A stretch of 9,234 bases of DNA, taken from NCBI GenBank assembly GCA_031259655.1, contig JAIRLF010000253.1, positions 1 through 9,234 of the forward strand, written 5' to 3'. Each line of letters starts with the position of its first letter. Position 1 is the stretch's first letter. Below, piece after piece: positions 8,868 to 9,234 of the stretch. A program made the translations under genes and the position numbers. Origin of the DNA: Prevotellaceae bacterium. GTDB lineage: Bacteria > Bacteroidota > Bacteroidia > Bacteroidales > UBA932. The notes beneath the pieces were generated by a model. It was given only the letters and a program-made list of their open reading frames with translations. It was not told the DNA's origin and searched no databases.

Positions 8868-8916
8868 CCTTTAGAGTTAAGAACTAAAAGTTAAAAGTTA
8901 AGAGTTTGGCGAAAGC
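8868..8916. repeat. Degenerate copy of the ~51-bp repeat, directly after the tRNA
   Basis: From CCTTTAGAGTTAAGAACTAA to GTTTGGCGAAAGC it aligns with the tandem units at 9032-9234, with changes in the final box (GCGAAAGC in place of GCGATGCC). It starts six bases after the tRNA 3' end. Confidence 0.8.
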
Positions 8917-8959
8917 ATAAAAAAGGGAATGTTCGGTGTAATGACCGGCGCTTTTCAGA

Positions 8960-9020
8960 AAAAGATAATGATGTTTTGCCGAAAAGATAATGATGTTTCA
9001 GGAAAAAGATAATGATGTTT
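8960..9020. repeat. 22-bp direct-repeat array, 3 units (AAAAGATAATGATGTTT core)
   Basis: The 17-base core is identical at 8960-8976, 8982-8998 and 9004-9020, with a strict 22-bp period. The five bases between cores vary (TGCCG, CAGGA). The period equals that of the array at 615-848, but the sequence is unrelated. It is bordered by CCGGCGCTTTTC (8945-8956) on the left and ATGCCGGC (9025-9032) on the right. Confidence 0.88.
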
Positions 9021-9031
9021 TGGTATGCCGG

Positions 9032-9234
9032 CTTAAGAGTTAAGAATTAAGAGTTAAAAGTTAAGAGTTTGGCGATGCCGGCTTTTAGAGTTAAGAACTA
9101 AAAGTTAAGAGTTATGAGTTGGGCGATGCCGGCTTTTAGAGTTAAGAACTAAAAGTTAAGAGTTATGAGTTGGGCGATGCCGGCTTTTAGAGTTAAGAAC
9201 TAAAAGTTAAGAGTTATGAGTTGGGCGATGCCGG
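9032..9234. repeat. ~51-bp tandem array, 4 units, reaching the window edge
   Basis: Units: 9032-9081 (50 bases, divergent), 9082-9132, 9133-9183 and 9184-9234. The last two are identical and the second nearly so. Each has an inner run of agttaag-type sub-repeats and ends in GGCGATGCCGG. All frames contain stops (TTAAGA, CTAAAA, TTATGAG), so it is non-coding. The window stops exactly at a unit end, so the array probably continues. Confidence 0.92.

Noticed and set aside
8868..9234. Small RNA or second tRNA after tRNA-Ala
   Set aside because: No cloverleaf or stable long stem was found; the sequence is explained by tandem repeats.

Overview
The window reads as chromosomal DNA of a member of the Bacteroidota, most likely order Bacteroidales. 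Pointers are the -7 promoter boxes of the TAnnTTTG type, A-rich sequence instead of clear Shine-Dalgarno sites before start codons, the DUF349-pyrG-yidC gene order, and the tail of an Rpn-like nuclease ending in charged heptads. The taxonomic call comes from family knowledge and was not checked by a search.

Layout. (1) 1-357, plus strand: the 3' end of a gene cut by the window edge, a lysine/glutamate-rich coiled-coil tail of the kind found on Rpn/PD-(D/E)XK 'transposase' nucleases. (2) 358-1066: an intergenic stretch between convergent genes, filled with repeats: an eleven-unit 22-bp direct-repeat array, two patches of a 14-bp repeat, an A/T-cored palindrome and two doubtful mini-ORFs. (3) 1067-6548, minus strand: a probable operon transcribed DUF349 protein -> pyrG -> yidC, with gaps of 16 and 39 bases. 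(4) 6549-7291: a 743-bp divergent intergenic region holding two outward-facing -7 boxes and several hairpins and short direct repeats, with no convincing gene. (5) 7292-8753, plus strand: a probable operon of a membrane-anchored TPR protein, ribH and purS, with gaps of 4 and 24 bases. (6) 8788-8861: tRNA-Ala(GGC). (7) 8866-9234: non-coding repeats starting a few bases after the tRNA, with three 22-bp units and then four ~51-bp units that run to the last base.

The genes are housekeeping: CTP synthesis (PyrG), inner-membrane protein insertion (YidC), riboflavin synthesis (RibH) and purine synthesis (PurS). The DUF349 and TPR proteins have no assigned pathway. The unusual part is the intergenic DNA. 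Two unrelated sequences form tandem arrays with exactly the same 22-bp period, and CCGGC-containing boxes and a shared 12-mer lie beside both arrays. I did not find a convincing new enzymatic system. The best candidate for something undescribed is this modular repeat family. Both window edges fall in repetitive sequence, so the window may be a whole contig that ends at repeats; that is inference.
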